The notes under the pieces: generated by a model
What the model was told of the DNA's origin: nothing
The model's database searches: none
The model's input: only the letters and a program-made list of their open reading frames with translations
Assembly: GCA_963931865.1 (NCBI GenBank)
Contig: OZ007517.1
Location: 9,000,038-9,064,037 of the forward strand
Direction: 5' to 3'
Length of the DNA stretch: 64,000 nucleotides
From: Axinella damicornis
Lineage: Eukaryota > Porifera > Demospongiae > Axinellida > Axinellidae
Position numbers and translations under genes: made by a program
Shown: positions 20,029 to 32,206 of the stretch, one piece after another
Layout: every line of letters starts with the position of its first letter
Position numbering within the stretch: position 1 is the first letter of the stretch

Positions 20029-21841
20029 TATTCACACTACGGACTGTCTGCGAGTTTGCATGAGTTGTGAACTGCACGGTATCACATGCAGAACACAATT
20101 TCAATGAACATCCATGGAATCATGAGCAGAAGTGCATATGCAGTGCCAGGCTCTCCCATTCTGAGATATTTCTCTCTTATTCGTTGCAACCAAGATCATC
20201 GCTTTACTGGCAAACCGATTCGAGTGTTGTACAAATGAACTCTGATGGATAGTAAAACACTTGTTAATGCATTATGTCTCCCAACACCAGGTCACACACA
20301 ACCCTCTACTGGCAGCACTTGGCCCACCTGGAGTACGGGGCATGCCTGGAAGCCCATACATCTTAAGTGCAGGGGACACACGACTTGTTATCACAAGCTT
20401 GACTCCTAATACCATCTACAGTGTAACCATCTGTGCATTCACAAATGTTGGTTGCGGAAATCTGAGCAGGGGAATGAACCAAACAGACGAAGATGGTAAC
20501 ATTTTATATTTCTCTTGTTAACTGGGATTTTATGGTTAGGATAGCAACTGTACTTTTCTGAACAGCTCCCCAGGCAGTCACCAATCTGATGATCACCTCA
20601 TCAAGAAACAGTAATAACGACAATACCGTAACTGTCCAAATAACTTGGACCCCTCCATCTCTGCGCAATGGATCCTTCAACTACATGCTCACTTATTCAG
20701 CTGATCAGACACTACCCTACCCTCAGTCAAGAAGGCGGAGTATATCACCAGGTCCTGTGATGATTGACGGAAGTCAGCAAGAGTATGTGATTCAAACTGG
20801 CCTTCCCTATGCTGACAACCTGGTGACAGTCTATGCATTCAATGTAAAGCGTGGCATTCAAGGACCCAGCCAAATAGCCACACACCGGTCTATAGCAATT
20901 GGTGAGTTTGACATCATGTGAGCTGGCTTGTACATAGCACATCACCATTTGTTTTTGTTTTATCTCAATGGCTACAGAGCCTACTGCGGTGACTAACTTG
21001 ACGGCAGTTGCTACCAGCAACCAGTCGATCCGAGTAACTTGGGATCTTCCAGTCTATCCCAATGCACCCATAATGCACTACAACCTCTACTACCGGGCAT
21101 CAGACACCCCACAACAGCCTCCCAACATCAGGAGTGATGGCTATACAGAAATCATGGACATCAGTACTACCGAATTTGAAATTACTGGCTTAATGTCCTA
21201 TAAAATCTATACTGTGCATGTCCGTGCCATTGGTCAGGGAAATCTGCTTGGAGATATTGATGAGGAGATACTTCAGCAGACATAAATTACTATCCAGGTT
21301 GTGATGACTTCATCTGGGACACCACAGGAACCTACTTCCAACACCATCACCATTCTCCTCCCTGACCCAAGCCAAGTGGAAACTGGCCTTGTGATGTAAG
21401 TTCCAAATTACCGTCCGAATGTGAGTCTTGATCTCTGTGCTTTTTTCCTTCTTCCTGCAGTTTCTATACAGTGGTTGTTGTCCACAGTGGAAGCCCAGAC
21501 CCCAACCAGGCTGCGTACAATGATGCCGGACCCTACTTCAGTGGTGCTCCCTACTACATTGCTGCGGCATGGGCACGGGAGAATATATCCAGGATTCCAG
21601 CGTCCCTCACTGTGGGCGATGGCTCTACAACCTTGGCCAGTACGGTGGTGTACACAAACACTGAACTGAGATCTAATAGCGGATATGGAATCTTCATCAG
21701 AATTGATGTTGGATCGGATACGGGCAGCTTGGTAAGAGTGTAAACTGTACGGTTACTGAAGCTGTATTGTGGAATGTAATATTAATTTGAGACAAAAGGT
21801 TATAATCTGAAAGGAAGGGGGGTGCCAGTGGCAGGGGGAAG

Positions 21842-21935
21842 TAGCCTCGTTCCCAGGCAAATTTTATCTCGCAGTTATGGAGTTTTCTCCATGGCTGTGA
21901 GATAAAATCTGGGCAGAGGCCTGGGAACGAGGCTA
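21842..21935. repeat. Fold-back element (TAGCCTCGTTCCCAGGC family)
   Basis: TAGCCTCGTTCCCAGGC at the left end and GCCTGGGAACGAGGCTA at the right end are perfect inverses, with further pairing inside (TTTTATCTC/GAGATAAAA). The orthologous intron of gene 3 has the same insertion at 52613-52717, so it predates that duplication. Confidence 0.85.
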
Positions 21936-22407
21936 AGGGGGAAGTACCTGAGCCGGAATGAATTATTGAACTACCTCCCGGGCCCAAAAGCTCGATTAAG
22001 GTGGTGGGCAAGTGATTTTGGAATAAATAATGATGTCATCTAAAATATGCTGTAACCTGCAAGTCCTGCCATGAATGGAAACCAAATGTGGTAATCAAAA
22101 AGCCCGCCACCCAGCCTGGACCGGTTTCAACCATCATTTATATAGTGATGGGTCATTATCAGCAGGCTCCGCTCTTGTGGAAAGTGAAAGTCTGTTATAC
22201 TCAATAGGGTCATTGTGACCGACATACGTCCACTCTATCAATTAAGGAGGGTTGAAACCAGTCCAGGTTGTTTGTAGGGAGAGAGTTGAGCTCTTAATTG
22301 AGTATTTGGGAATAAAATTAATACTCATCAGAAATGATGTATCATTCAAGTTTCTATTGTTCCACAGCTGGACAGAGTATACTCTGACTATGTGATATCT
22401 ACAACAG

Positions 22408-22913
22408 GTATTGTGCACGTATGGTCAATGGCACAGTACTGCTTAGTGTATTTAGCTAACTGCTCATTTTGGTGCATTGTCACTCAACTGTGCCTGCTGC
22501 TTTTATAACAAGAACGTCGTACAGTGGAACGTCGCTAAAGTGGTCACTGTTAGAGGCATGATAACCTGCAGCCACCAAAAATACAGGAGTCCCATGGTGA
22601 CCGCTATAGATGGTTTCCACGTGCTGTATACACGTATTATGGGTTGTACAGTTAACTGTTTTATCATCCCTACAATGTCCTATAGCATCTTTTTGCCATT
22701 CCCTGTCAACCCTAAATCCAATACACTTTTTTGTTACTTGACTTGGATTGAATTGAGTATGATTTCAATTTTGAAAATAATTATTCTTACGACATTTCAA
22801 CTGCCCATGTAAAATTTAATTATTTCAAGCTCACATTCTACCCTTTTGAAAGTCCAACAAATTAGATAGTTGTATCACTGTGTATAAACCAGTGTTACAA
22901 TACTTGTTTACAG
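22408..22913. other. Intron with mariner-type end sequence
   Basis: Separates the last shared ectodomain exon from the membrane module. It contains TACAGTGGAACGTCGCTAA (from about 22519), which resembles the terminus of Tc1/mariner-type repeats; the same insertion is present near 58317 but absent from gene 3 (53140-53404). No exon recognised. Confidence 0.5.
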
Positions 22914-24061
22914 GGAATTCTACGGCATTCTTCCAACTTCGCTTGGCTGGTGACTTGGCCTGTGTGGAATGGGTGGTAAGCTGTTGTGACTGAGCCTCTA
23001 AATGGTCATGTTACTGAATGCGATTTACTCTTTGCAGGGAGACGGGGCAGTAGAAAAGAGAAATATTATCATCGCTGCTGTGGTTGATGCTATAGAGCAG
23101 CTCTGCAACTGCGGGTACACAGCGCAGTACATTGACAGCAGTGGCAGTGGATTGCAGTGTTCTAGTAATCATCCCAGCCAGGTGGTATTTCGTTCCAAGC
23201 TGTATGGCACTGCGGACACAACTGCGTCCGAAGTAACAACACACATCAATCAGTGGATATCCAGTGATGTCTCTATAGTTATACTAGGGTTGATTCTGGA
23301 TATTGATCCCACTTGTCCAGTTCAAATTTCGTCCTTCAGTGATCCTGAGTGCCAAACTGCCACATCGCCGCCTCCTGGGACAGGTGCCACATTTGCTGGA
23401 GCCGCTGCTGCTGGAGTGGTTGTGTGCATCGTTATCATAGCCATAGCAGTGGTCGTGGTGGTGATTGTAAGGAGGCGGAGAGCGTCATGGACACTGAGAG
23501 ATCTGAATGAAAGGTAAATTGCTATTGGAGGGTGATGGGCAAAGGCTCATATATCCCTCCTCTTTAATTCAAACACCAAGGAGGAGCCTTGTCGATACTG
23601 TCCCATATTCAAGTGGGAATGAGACTGCATGATGTCTTTACTCCTTTCTGATTGAGATAAAACATTGATGCTGTGCTAATGATCTATTTTCACCCTCAAT
23701 CCACTAACTTAGGAGGTTCAATCAAGGAGCATCAACTTTTATTGGAGTGAACACGATTACCATGGGAATGACGGAGTGCCCGGCATATATGGAGGCTCGA
23801 CGTCAGGAGAATACCAATGATCCGAACGTTGAACATACTTACGAATGCATACCGTTTCACTCTCAGGACAGTTTTGACCCTGAACATTCTGGTCCTCCTG
23901 AACATTCTGATGTTCTTGATTCTGTTGATCCTGATCCTCCTGGTCATATTGATCACCCTAATCATTCTGATTCTGCTAAACCGTCTGATCCTTCCGACCA
24001 TTCCGATGATTCTCCTGATTCCGATTCTTATGATGTAGCTATCGATACTTATACATCATGA
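22914..24061 (+). other. Gene 2 membrane module: cysteine domain, TM helix, acidic tail
   Basis: Exons 22914-22975, 23038-23513, 23713-24061. An extracellular domain of about 120 residues starts GNSTAFFQLRLAGD, has CNCGY, SSNHPSQVVFRSKLYGT, DPTCPVQI and SDPEC, then a short Pro/Thr stalk, a long hydrophobic helix (AAAAGVVVCIVIIAIAVVVV) and RRRR. The tail carries PAYMEA, HTYECIPF and SYDVAID plus a His/Ser/Asp/Pro-rich repeat (PEHSDVLDSV). I cannot assign the extracellular domain to a named family; its size and position suggest an SEA-like juxtamembrane domain. The tail has no enzyme. Confidence 0.8.
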
Positions 24062-25391
24062 CAAGGTTAATGGTAACTCTACTATATCTTAGTTTCGTAA
24101 GTGTAGCTATTTCACTATACTACTCCTATTATTGGGATGTTGTATTATAATTTGGTAGTTATAGTGTGCAGTATGGTTTGTTTTTGTATATTAGTACAAT
24201 AGTATGTTAGCAACTGTTGCTATTCTTGTATCCTTGCATCCATTCAGTTTCATTCTAGTTTGCTAAAATAATGAATGATTGGAAAAAGTGTTTCAGCTTT
24301 GTAAGGTACTGGAGACTGAATGAAATGATGGCTTGGACTCTGATTGTTTTGAAACTGAATGGACTACACATACTTTCAATTAGGGTTCCAACGATACCAA
24401 TACCAGTGGTAAATATCGGTTATTGCAGGAGTTCAATCTCCTCATTGACACTTTCTGTAGGTCAAAAAATCCTACAACTTGCCCATGCAGATGCCAATTG
24501 CTGAAGACCAGCTGACTTTTCAGTAATGGCACGTGCACCCATTACTGAATTTCAAGTAGCAACCTAAGTCCTTTCTAGCCCAGCCTACAAGGAAGTTGGA
24601 CGATTCTTGGCACTCCCATTTATGTATGCTGAGGGAACTGCACCAGCCATCCTGAGCCAGACTTAAAAAAAAGAAAAGAAAGGGAATAAAAAAGACAACA
24701 AACTACTGCGAAGTACGGCCGCAATCCACGCCATAACGTAATCACACGTACTACATGTATCCTAGCCTCGTACATACCCAGGCCCACACGCCGAACGCGT
24801 GTGTGCCTGGGTACTAGTATGATTTCCCTTTTTCGTGGATTTCCACAGAAACTGTTCTGCAAATATGACACTCACGCAAAGTGCCGGCATGGCTTTCAAA
24901 CATTTGCGTATTCCAGCCTGTGCCATTTCGGTGAAGTTCCACCCACAGAAAGTTATTGCTGCACTTGGTCACGCTTACAGTACTATACGCAATGTTCAAA
25001 CGCAACGGAAATCGGCTGTACGAGGCTACGTGTATCATGCTACATGTACATGTTTTTATTTTGCACCTAGCAAAAGATGAAATTAAGAATACAGACCAGT
25101 GTACTAGGTTAAAGAACAACCGTGAATAATTATGTATCCTTCGTAGGTGTCCGTATACTATACATCATGGCGCGTATACTATACAGGTATCCGTATACTA
25201 TACATCATGGCGCGGGCCCGCGCGCTGCTTTCGCGAAATTCATTTCGCGGCGCTCATAAGTTCCTGGTATGTGAGAGAAAAAAAAACAAACAAGCAAACG
25301 GGCAAACAAAAACTCACTGGGTTGGCCGACGCTGAACGTCACGAAAGAACAACAGTTGAGCTGGGGGGTTCGCAAAAGCGAACTTCGCAGC
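24062..25391. other. Spacer between gene 2 and gene 3
   Basis: Contains the 3' flank of gene 2 (AATAAA within an A-rich stretch near 24680 is a possible polyadenylation signal), a fold-back element (24763-24814, ends TAGCCTCGTACATACCCAGG and CCTGGGTAC) and a short tandem repeat of CCGTATACTATACATCATGG (25150-25215). It is homologous to 60003-61012, part of a segmental duplication. A GC-rich block at 25205-25260 may belong to a promoter. Confidence 0.6.
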
Positions 25392-25493
25392 ATGCCACCT
25401 CGAAACGAAAAGAACCCTAGCCATGTCTCCAATCTCAGGCCTAGGTCGGAGAAAACAAAAGTGCGCGACAAGGCCAGGAAGAAGGCGGCGTAG
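25392..25493 (+). CDS. Small basic ORF, copy 1 (33 aa), function unknown
   Basis: Encodes a Lys/Arg-rich peptide beginning MPPRNEKNPSHVSN and ending DKARKKAA. The copy at 61013-61120 keeps the frame despite a 6-bp in-frame difference. In this copy the longer frame that starts with MARARALLS is broken in an A homopolymer near 25280. AAG|GTAAGG at about 25506 could be a splice donor, so this may instead be an untranslated first exon of gene 3. Either reading is speculative. Confidence 0.2.
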   Translation: MPPRNEKNPSHVSNLRPRSEKTKVRDKARKKAA

Positions 25494-25830
25494 AAGAAGG
25501 CCAAGGTAAGGAGACTGACGAAGTAGGACGTAGAACGGGTGTCACGATAGTGGAGTGGCCCAACTTGCCTAGAAGCGCACTACGTGATTGTCCGAGGCGC
25601 TTTCTAAACGTGGTAGCCTCGTAGACCCGTTTGCATGATCGTCACGAGATCAACCGCATCTTTACGTCCGGCCGGCCGGCGGGAAGTAAAAATGCGGCTA
25701 GTCTCGGGGCTAGTGATGTTGGCTAGTGCAGGTGGGTCATAATGACAACCCAAGGTGTAACGTCAGAGCGCGGCGCGGTTTACGCTAAAAATTTCTCCTT
25801 TATTCTCCTGATCGTACGCGCGTAACCCTA

Positions 25831-25874
25831 CAAAACTTGACTGGACACTTCGTTGAACGCCACGAATACACGAG
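25831..25874 (+). promoter_or_regulatory. Conserved 5' leader before signal-peptide ATG
   Basis: ACTTGACTGGACACTTCGTTG followed by AACGCC and ACACGAG ends at the ATG. The same leader precedes the ATG at 61518 (near-identical) and, more diverged, at 56645 (ACTTGAGACTGG...GTTGAACGCC...ACACAAG). Conservation up to the ATG in three copies supports that start codon and suggests a shared 5'UTR or core promoter. No TATA box seen. Confidence 0.5.
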
Positions 25875-25950
25875 ATGGCAAGGTCGAGGCTAGTTAGTCT
25901 GATCGTTGTGGCTCTATTGTGTTGGGGTACAGCGCAAGTTAACGCCCAAG
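25875..25950 (+). other. Gene 3 signal-peptide exon
   Basis: MARSRLVSLIVVALLCWGTA followed by QVNAQ, then a GTACAA donor in phase 1. Short basic start, hydrophobic core and small residues before the likely cleavage point make a standard secretory signal. Near-identical exon at 61518-61602 and a related one at 56645-56723. Confidence 0.85.
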
Positions 25951-28900
25951 GTACAAATGCATGACATTATTACATATAGCTAACTGCAAAAAATACCAAC
26001 CCACAGCGATATAAACGATGGTGGTTAAGTAGCTACCGTGACTGGTTAATTACGTGATTGAAACAATCACAGTGTTTAGTGCTACTGTAACAAATTGACC
26101 AATTTGTTCATTAATGCCTTAGACGTATGTTATGTTATGACATGGGCACGAACCGCGGTAGATCATACTTCAAAAATAATGATAGTTTTGGCGAGGCTGG
26201 TGGATGTCATCCTGCAGTAACCGGTAAGAGAATGGAACAAGAGGTATGATTCCCTCATCCCAAAGTAGCTATTCACCTAGAAATTGTCATTTATATGCAC
26301 TGAGTCATCACATTGGTGCTTGGTAGCTGCATGGCTATATCAATCATCGATACAATTATGACTCTTCTCAGATGGATTTGATTTGGCCTCTCATACATTT
26401 GTTACTTGGAAGAAACCTGCATCAATGCCTGTGATCCGTCTTCTGGTATAGCTAAGGATTAGATAATGAAAGCATGTGGGCATATACCTGCTCCGTTTCC
26501 GATTCAATTTGTGAGCTGGAAGTCCATGACTAATTTTGTACTGGAATTGATGCATTAGCATATATGAATAATATGATTCCACACTTGATATTAATGCCCT
26601 GATGAGGTATACACGAACTACTCTCCCAGCGAACACCTTCACATTCCTCAAAAGTTTGAGACGTGGTTAGGTGGGACCCAGTATTCTGACTCATCTCTCA
26701 CATGCATAGTATTGTGTACTGCCTCTCGTTGTCCACCTGGAGCCTTTCCTGCAAATATAATTATGGAACCTCGGTTGGAATGCTCATGTCAATTATTGTT
26801 CTCATTCACAAAGTCTTTTAATGTAGTTTATTCTCGGAAGTGTTCACTTGCGGTCTGTGCATCCCATTGTCCTTTTTGATCAAATCATTATTAAATTTTG
26901 CGACTGTTCTAAGTGTTCTTGTCATACTTTCACTAATCTGTTTTGTGTACATTCTGATGAGTGTATTCAGACATCTTCGTCTGTACTCACCCTAGTCTCG
27001 TGCCCAGACCCTCTCCGCGCGTATTGAGGGTCTGGAAACGAAACTAGACCGAATAGCTAGAAATCATGTGAGCCAAGATCCAGAGGCTGCATCTACATTT
27101 GAGAGAAGCCAAGAGCCAATACGTCATTATTACTGTCATACAGATGCTAATAATCTTTCTAGCTGCGTTGTATAATTATTCGTACTGTAATTTAGCTCTG
27201 GTATGTGTCATATAATTGAGTTGAATGAATAATAATTGTTACATTAGCCAGCATGCAGATGGATGCATAGGTAACCAACTGGAGAGCCTCTGCACACAGC
27301 TAATGTCTACTTCAGCTAGTAGACAATTTCTGGCTTTTGCCATTAGGAACGATTGTTCTTTTATGAAGCTTGACGGAATTCTGAGGGCTGGTTACCACCC
27401 ACTTATTGATTAGTGTGCATCATCAGTCTTCTTAGTATTAATTGGTTCATTAATGCAACATAGTTGCCGTGGGACGCACCTGGAGTTCATGAGATTGGAG
27501 TAAACACTATTTATTTCCATTGTCACATATTGTGTTCGGTGTATCAAATGCTTGAACTGCATAATAAAGATTTGCAGGCCATAGTTATAGTCATCTGTAT
27601 ACAGTAAGCTACAAACAATATTGAGTACGTTCTCATAAATGTCCTTGTGACGAGGTGTTAACTGTGTTCTTGTTGCTACGTAGACATCTTTGCCTGTACT
27701 GACTGACCCGTGTATAATAGCTAGAAATCATGTGAGCCAAGATTAAGAGCCTGCATATACAAGAGCCAATACAATGATATTACTGCCATACAGATGCTGA
27801 TATTGAGTCAATGTTAATAATCTTTCTAGCTGCGTTGTATAATTATTTGTACTGTAATTTAGCTCTGTTATGTGTCATGTAATTGTTAAATGGACCAAAT
27901 AATTGTTACATTAGCCAGCATGCAGATGGATGCGTAGGTAACCAACTGGAGAGCACTCTGTGCATAGCTAATGTGTACTTCAGCTAGTAGACAATTTCTG
28001 GCTTTTGCCATTAGGAACGATTGTTTTTTATGAAGCTTGACGGAATTCTGAGGGCTGGTACCACCCACTTACTGATTAGTGTGCATCATCAGTCTTCTTA
28101 TGGTTTATTAATGCATAGTTGCTGTGGGACGTACCTGGAGTTCATGAGATTGGAGTAGCTAAACACTATTTATTTCCGTATTGTGTTCGGGCACACAGTG
28201 TACCAAATGCTTGAACTGCATAATAAACATTTGCAGGCCATAGTTATAGTCATCTGTATACAGTAAGCTACAAACAATATACAATGGCATGTATTGTGAT
28301 GGCCCTCAAGGACTCGGCGTATCCATTCTTCATAACCTGTAACTGTGCATTGTGCTGTGCAGGAACACCTGTGATTTGACCATGCAACAACCACATTACA
28401 ACATACTCATGTTGTTACTGTCCCTGCATGGAATAGACCTCCTGTAAGAACAAGCTGGTGAAGGCAACTTGAGCATGCTCGAGTATCGGACAGGAAGTTA
28501 GGAGGTTCGAATCTGGTTGGTTTGTTCAGAGTAAGCTCATGTCCCTTTGGCGCATTGGACCTCGTTTTTGATGGCTCAGTAGTGCCGGTAACACCCACAT
28601 GGATATGCTTCACTTCCATTTCAAATGTTGCATGACAAAGCCAGCCACTGTTAGCTAGTATACCATTTTTTGCTGTCCTTTCTAAAAGTAAAGTTGTGGC
28701 CTGGATACATGACGGTAGCTAGCTATAACTACTATGCCCTTAATTTGTCCGATGACATAGCCATCCGAATGTTGTTGCTTCCTGAATTGCAGGTATTCAG
28801 TTGACTGTGAACGGTGTGACTCGTACATATGCCAACAACAGCATCGTGACCAGGACAGACATTGGAACTGATAGTGCAGCTCTGCTCTGCACAACTACCT

Positions 28901-31900
28901 ACTCACTCTGCTGTTCATCTGGAAACCCTGACACTCAGTGGTACTTTCCCGATGGAAGTCAAGTCGTGAATAATGGTGGTCTTCCATACTACAGAACTAG
29001 GAGTACTAATCCTCGGTCGGTGAGGCTGAACCGCAACTCTCAGGGTACGACAACAGGGATCTTCCACTGTGACATACTTGATGCCAGTGGAGTACTACAG
29101 AGCATGTTTGTGGGGATATATGACAGTGGCACTGGTGAGTCTTGTATGCACTGAGTTAATTTGCATGCCAAGGGAAGCCGAGTGAAGCCTAATTAAATTG
29201 GGTGACCCACTGGGACTTTCCCCAGAAGTACTATTCTCAGACTTTTACGGTTTGGGCAATTGACTCAGCTGATACACTTGCAGCACTATCTGCAGAATCC
29301 AATTGACCCAGCCATTGTTCAAGCACCAGGTCAACTCTTCTATGCATGGATAGATGACAAAGCCAGCTCTCCCTGTCTGAAGAAGACCTAGAATGCATAG
29401 CTATACCCATGCATGATGCAGAGTGTAGACGCTACTTATACTTGAGAAAGCCTTGCATACAAAGAACAGTAGGTAATCGTCTCACCATGTGCAAAAGTTT
29501 GGGGGGTAGTAGCTAACATAGACTGTGGAGATCCCTAGAAGCTTAGGTAGGCCTTTCATTAAGTGCCTTCTTTCATTGACAATGGAATGTGTAGGCTCAG
29601 TGATCCAGCTAACCATATTCAGTTTATCTCAAATGATGCATTGCTAAGTCATCAATGTTTCATCATAATCATTGGATAACCTTGTTTCCAGGGACTAGGA
29701 GGAATGTTACAGGAACAAAATTGCACCGTGCGCATTGAGTACGATTCCAAACTGTATTTGTATTGCATTTGCCGCGGTAGCTACAGTACATATATCAGGA
29801 GCAGCTGTAGCTAATGTTTCAAACATTATATTGCATGCACCAGATTTGCTGTTTTGGAGCTAGGTACATAGTGACACTGCTCGACTATGACCAGAGTGGT
29901 GCTTCCTTATGCTCTCTCTTGCTCGCCCAGTAATTGTGCATGGGCCCAAGCACATAATACCTGCTCCATGCATTAAAGAGCAATTGACGGTTTATTCAGC
30001 TACCTACTTCAAAGAGAACAGTATTGTATGTCTACAGAGATGACTAACTATAATTATGGCAATTCAACACACTGCAATAATGTACACATGATATGATATG
30101 ACTTAGCAGCTATAAACTACTTGGGTTATACTATCCAGCCATTTTTGAATTCCATATTTGCATGCTCCCTTGCAAACTTGATAGAGCTCCATGGTCTACT
30201 ATAATGACATCCTTTTTTGCTCAGATGCAATTATGTAATTATGGCAAATTGGAGGGTTGGGCCAAGCAGACTGGGAATACAGTGCCTGTATACTGATGTA
30301 ATCTTGAAGCTATAGGGTTCACCTATTGACGTGTTTTACCCTATCAGGTGGCCAGGTTACAATCTCAGGTGCAATCAACTTCCAGTTAGATACGGACCCC
30401 GACACTGACCCCCCTGTGTTCACCCTCACCTGCACCTCCACTGGTGGTCCTGCCACGACTGTCTCTTGGACAAGGGGGAGCGATACTCTGATTAGTAACC
30501 GCGACCATAGCATCACCTCTCGGGTGACAGATACAGTCACAGCCACCTATGTCCATACATTGACGGTGACTGGAAGTCAGGAGGGATCGTATGCATGCTC
30601 TGTGTCCAACAGCAGGACATCTCCAGCAGAAGTTAGCACCCTAGCAGTTGCAGGTAAGGGACCGCAATTTGTTTTGTAGTGTTCCATCAACTGCTGTCGT
30701 CCTAGTGACAGCAGAGCCAAGTAGCTAAATATTGCACTTTCACATGACCACTTTTGAAAAACTCACTCATTGGTTACACATAATGATTTGTGACTGCAAC
30801 TGCTTCTACTGTCTAAGGTGTTCTTTCCTTGTGCTCCACCCCACAGCTGCTGGTCTGCCCAGTAACTTAGCTGCAGTGCCAGCTGGTCCCACCAGTATCA
30901 GAGTCTCCTGGACTGCACCAACCTCAGGGGCCGATGTGACGGGGTATCGAATATACTGGAGTGGAGAGAGTGACCAGGGCAGTATGGATGCCAGTGCTGG
31001 TGATACTACAGTTGCTATCAGTGGACGCTCTCATGGTTTGACATACAACATCTCCATAGTAGCGCTTTCTGTCCAGCTACCAAGTCCTGAAGTCGGGCCG
31101 GTCATGGTTACTCTTGGTGAGTAACATGAAATAAATAATTGTTCCCCTCATAGAGCAATATCCTTCTGCATGTATCCTTAACCCACCCATGACTATGTGG
31201 CTATATATATACAACATAAATTGTAAACAGTGATAGCAGATCTTTTACATAGTAGATAACGAATGATACGAGGTGAATATTGGTCCAGAAGGAAGGCGAT
31301 GGGCTGCGAGCTTCTTCCTATATACAAGCAACTGTGTGAAGAAATTTGCAGGGGGTCCAGATACACCCCCCCATCCATACACCCCCGCACTTACTCTAAT
31401 ATCCACTAGAATTAACCGGGTAATCTCGATTTGTACCTCTTCGCACAGTTCCACTCCAAGTTGGATTTGAGCTATTGACCTACTATGTATCGGACGGGAA
31501 TCTGCTGGAGGTGTGTGCCACATTGTCCCAACCGACTGAGGGGGGAGCGGCAGTACTGGAAAACCCTGTGCAAGTCACTGTTACAAGCTCAAACATCAAT
31601 GCTACTGGTATGCCACCATTTTCGAATTTTCAAGGTGGTAGCTAAAGTGCATGATTATGATGCGTTGATTGGGTCTTGATCGTATTAACTGTACGGCAAT
31701 TTAAGGACTTTCACTTCCTCAGTATAGATTCCAAGTATAATTAGTTTTCTGAAGTTGGTTGAATTCTGGCTGAACATTACTCATGGGCAGTTTCAAATGA
31801 ATATTGCATCTGCTATTGTGACTCTTCCCAAGCGTAGTTCATGAAAAACATCTCCCGGCTTAGTTCGATCACCAGGCTTAGAGTCACGTGCTGTACAGGA

Positions 31901-32154
31901 TGTGTGTTTAAGCCAATGTATTGCCTTGTCAATCACACTGGGATGATAACACCAAAACTATCATTCCATTAGGCTTTGGTACCAGGGTTTCGACCGCTTC
32001 TGTCTGTACTTCTATAACATCACTGTCAAGCTTCCTGCACTTGACTGAAGCTAACACTCGCAAGTCATCAGTTCTAAGCACATTGTTTAGTTAACAGGCA
32101 GTAAGAAATAAAATTTTGGATGGGAATTTAATGCCACATCACATTTTTTTCGCA

Positions 32155-32206
<52 letters not shown>

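Larger units (their letters stand above)
20291..24061 (+). pseudogene. Gene 2: 5'-truncated receptor paralogue with premature stop
   Basis: Exons: 20291-20495, 20566-20901, 20978-21395, 21461-21731, 22368-22407, 22914-22975, 23038-23513, 23713-24061. The first five match gene 1 exons from 9880 to 11434 and gene 3 exons 51051 to 53139. Homology begins abruptly in the intron at about 20268, so the first half of that FN3 domain and everything before it are missing. In exon 20978-21395, TAA at 21283-21285 replaces the AAA lysine codon of gene 3 (QQTK). The last three exons (cysteine domain, transmembrane helix, tail) are intact. The full series cannot make a receptor, but splicing 17535-17631 directly to 22914 is in frame and would give 327 residues. 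Confidence 0.75.

Noticed and set aside
23817..24038. Hydrophobic Leu/Ile-rich ORF in another frame of the gene 2 tail, and its counterpart at 59710-59979
   Set aside because: It is the frame-shadow of the Asp/Ser/His/Pro repeat; the other frame joins the TM exon in phase and ends in the conserved tail.
28450..28520. Functional tRNA at the GGTTCGAATC B-box
   Set aside because: No A box at the right distance and no cloverleaf; more likely SINE-like, as similar sequence occurs at 32855 and 39405.
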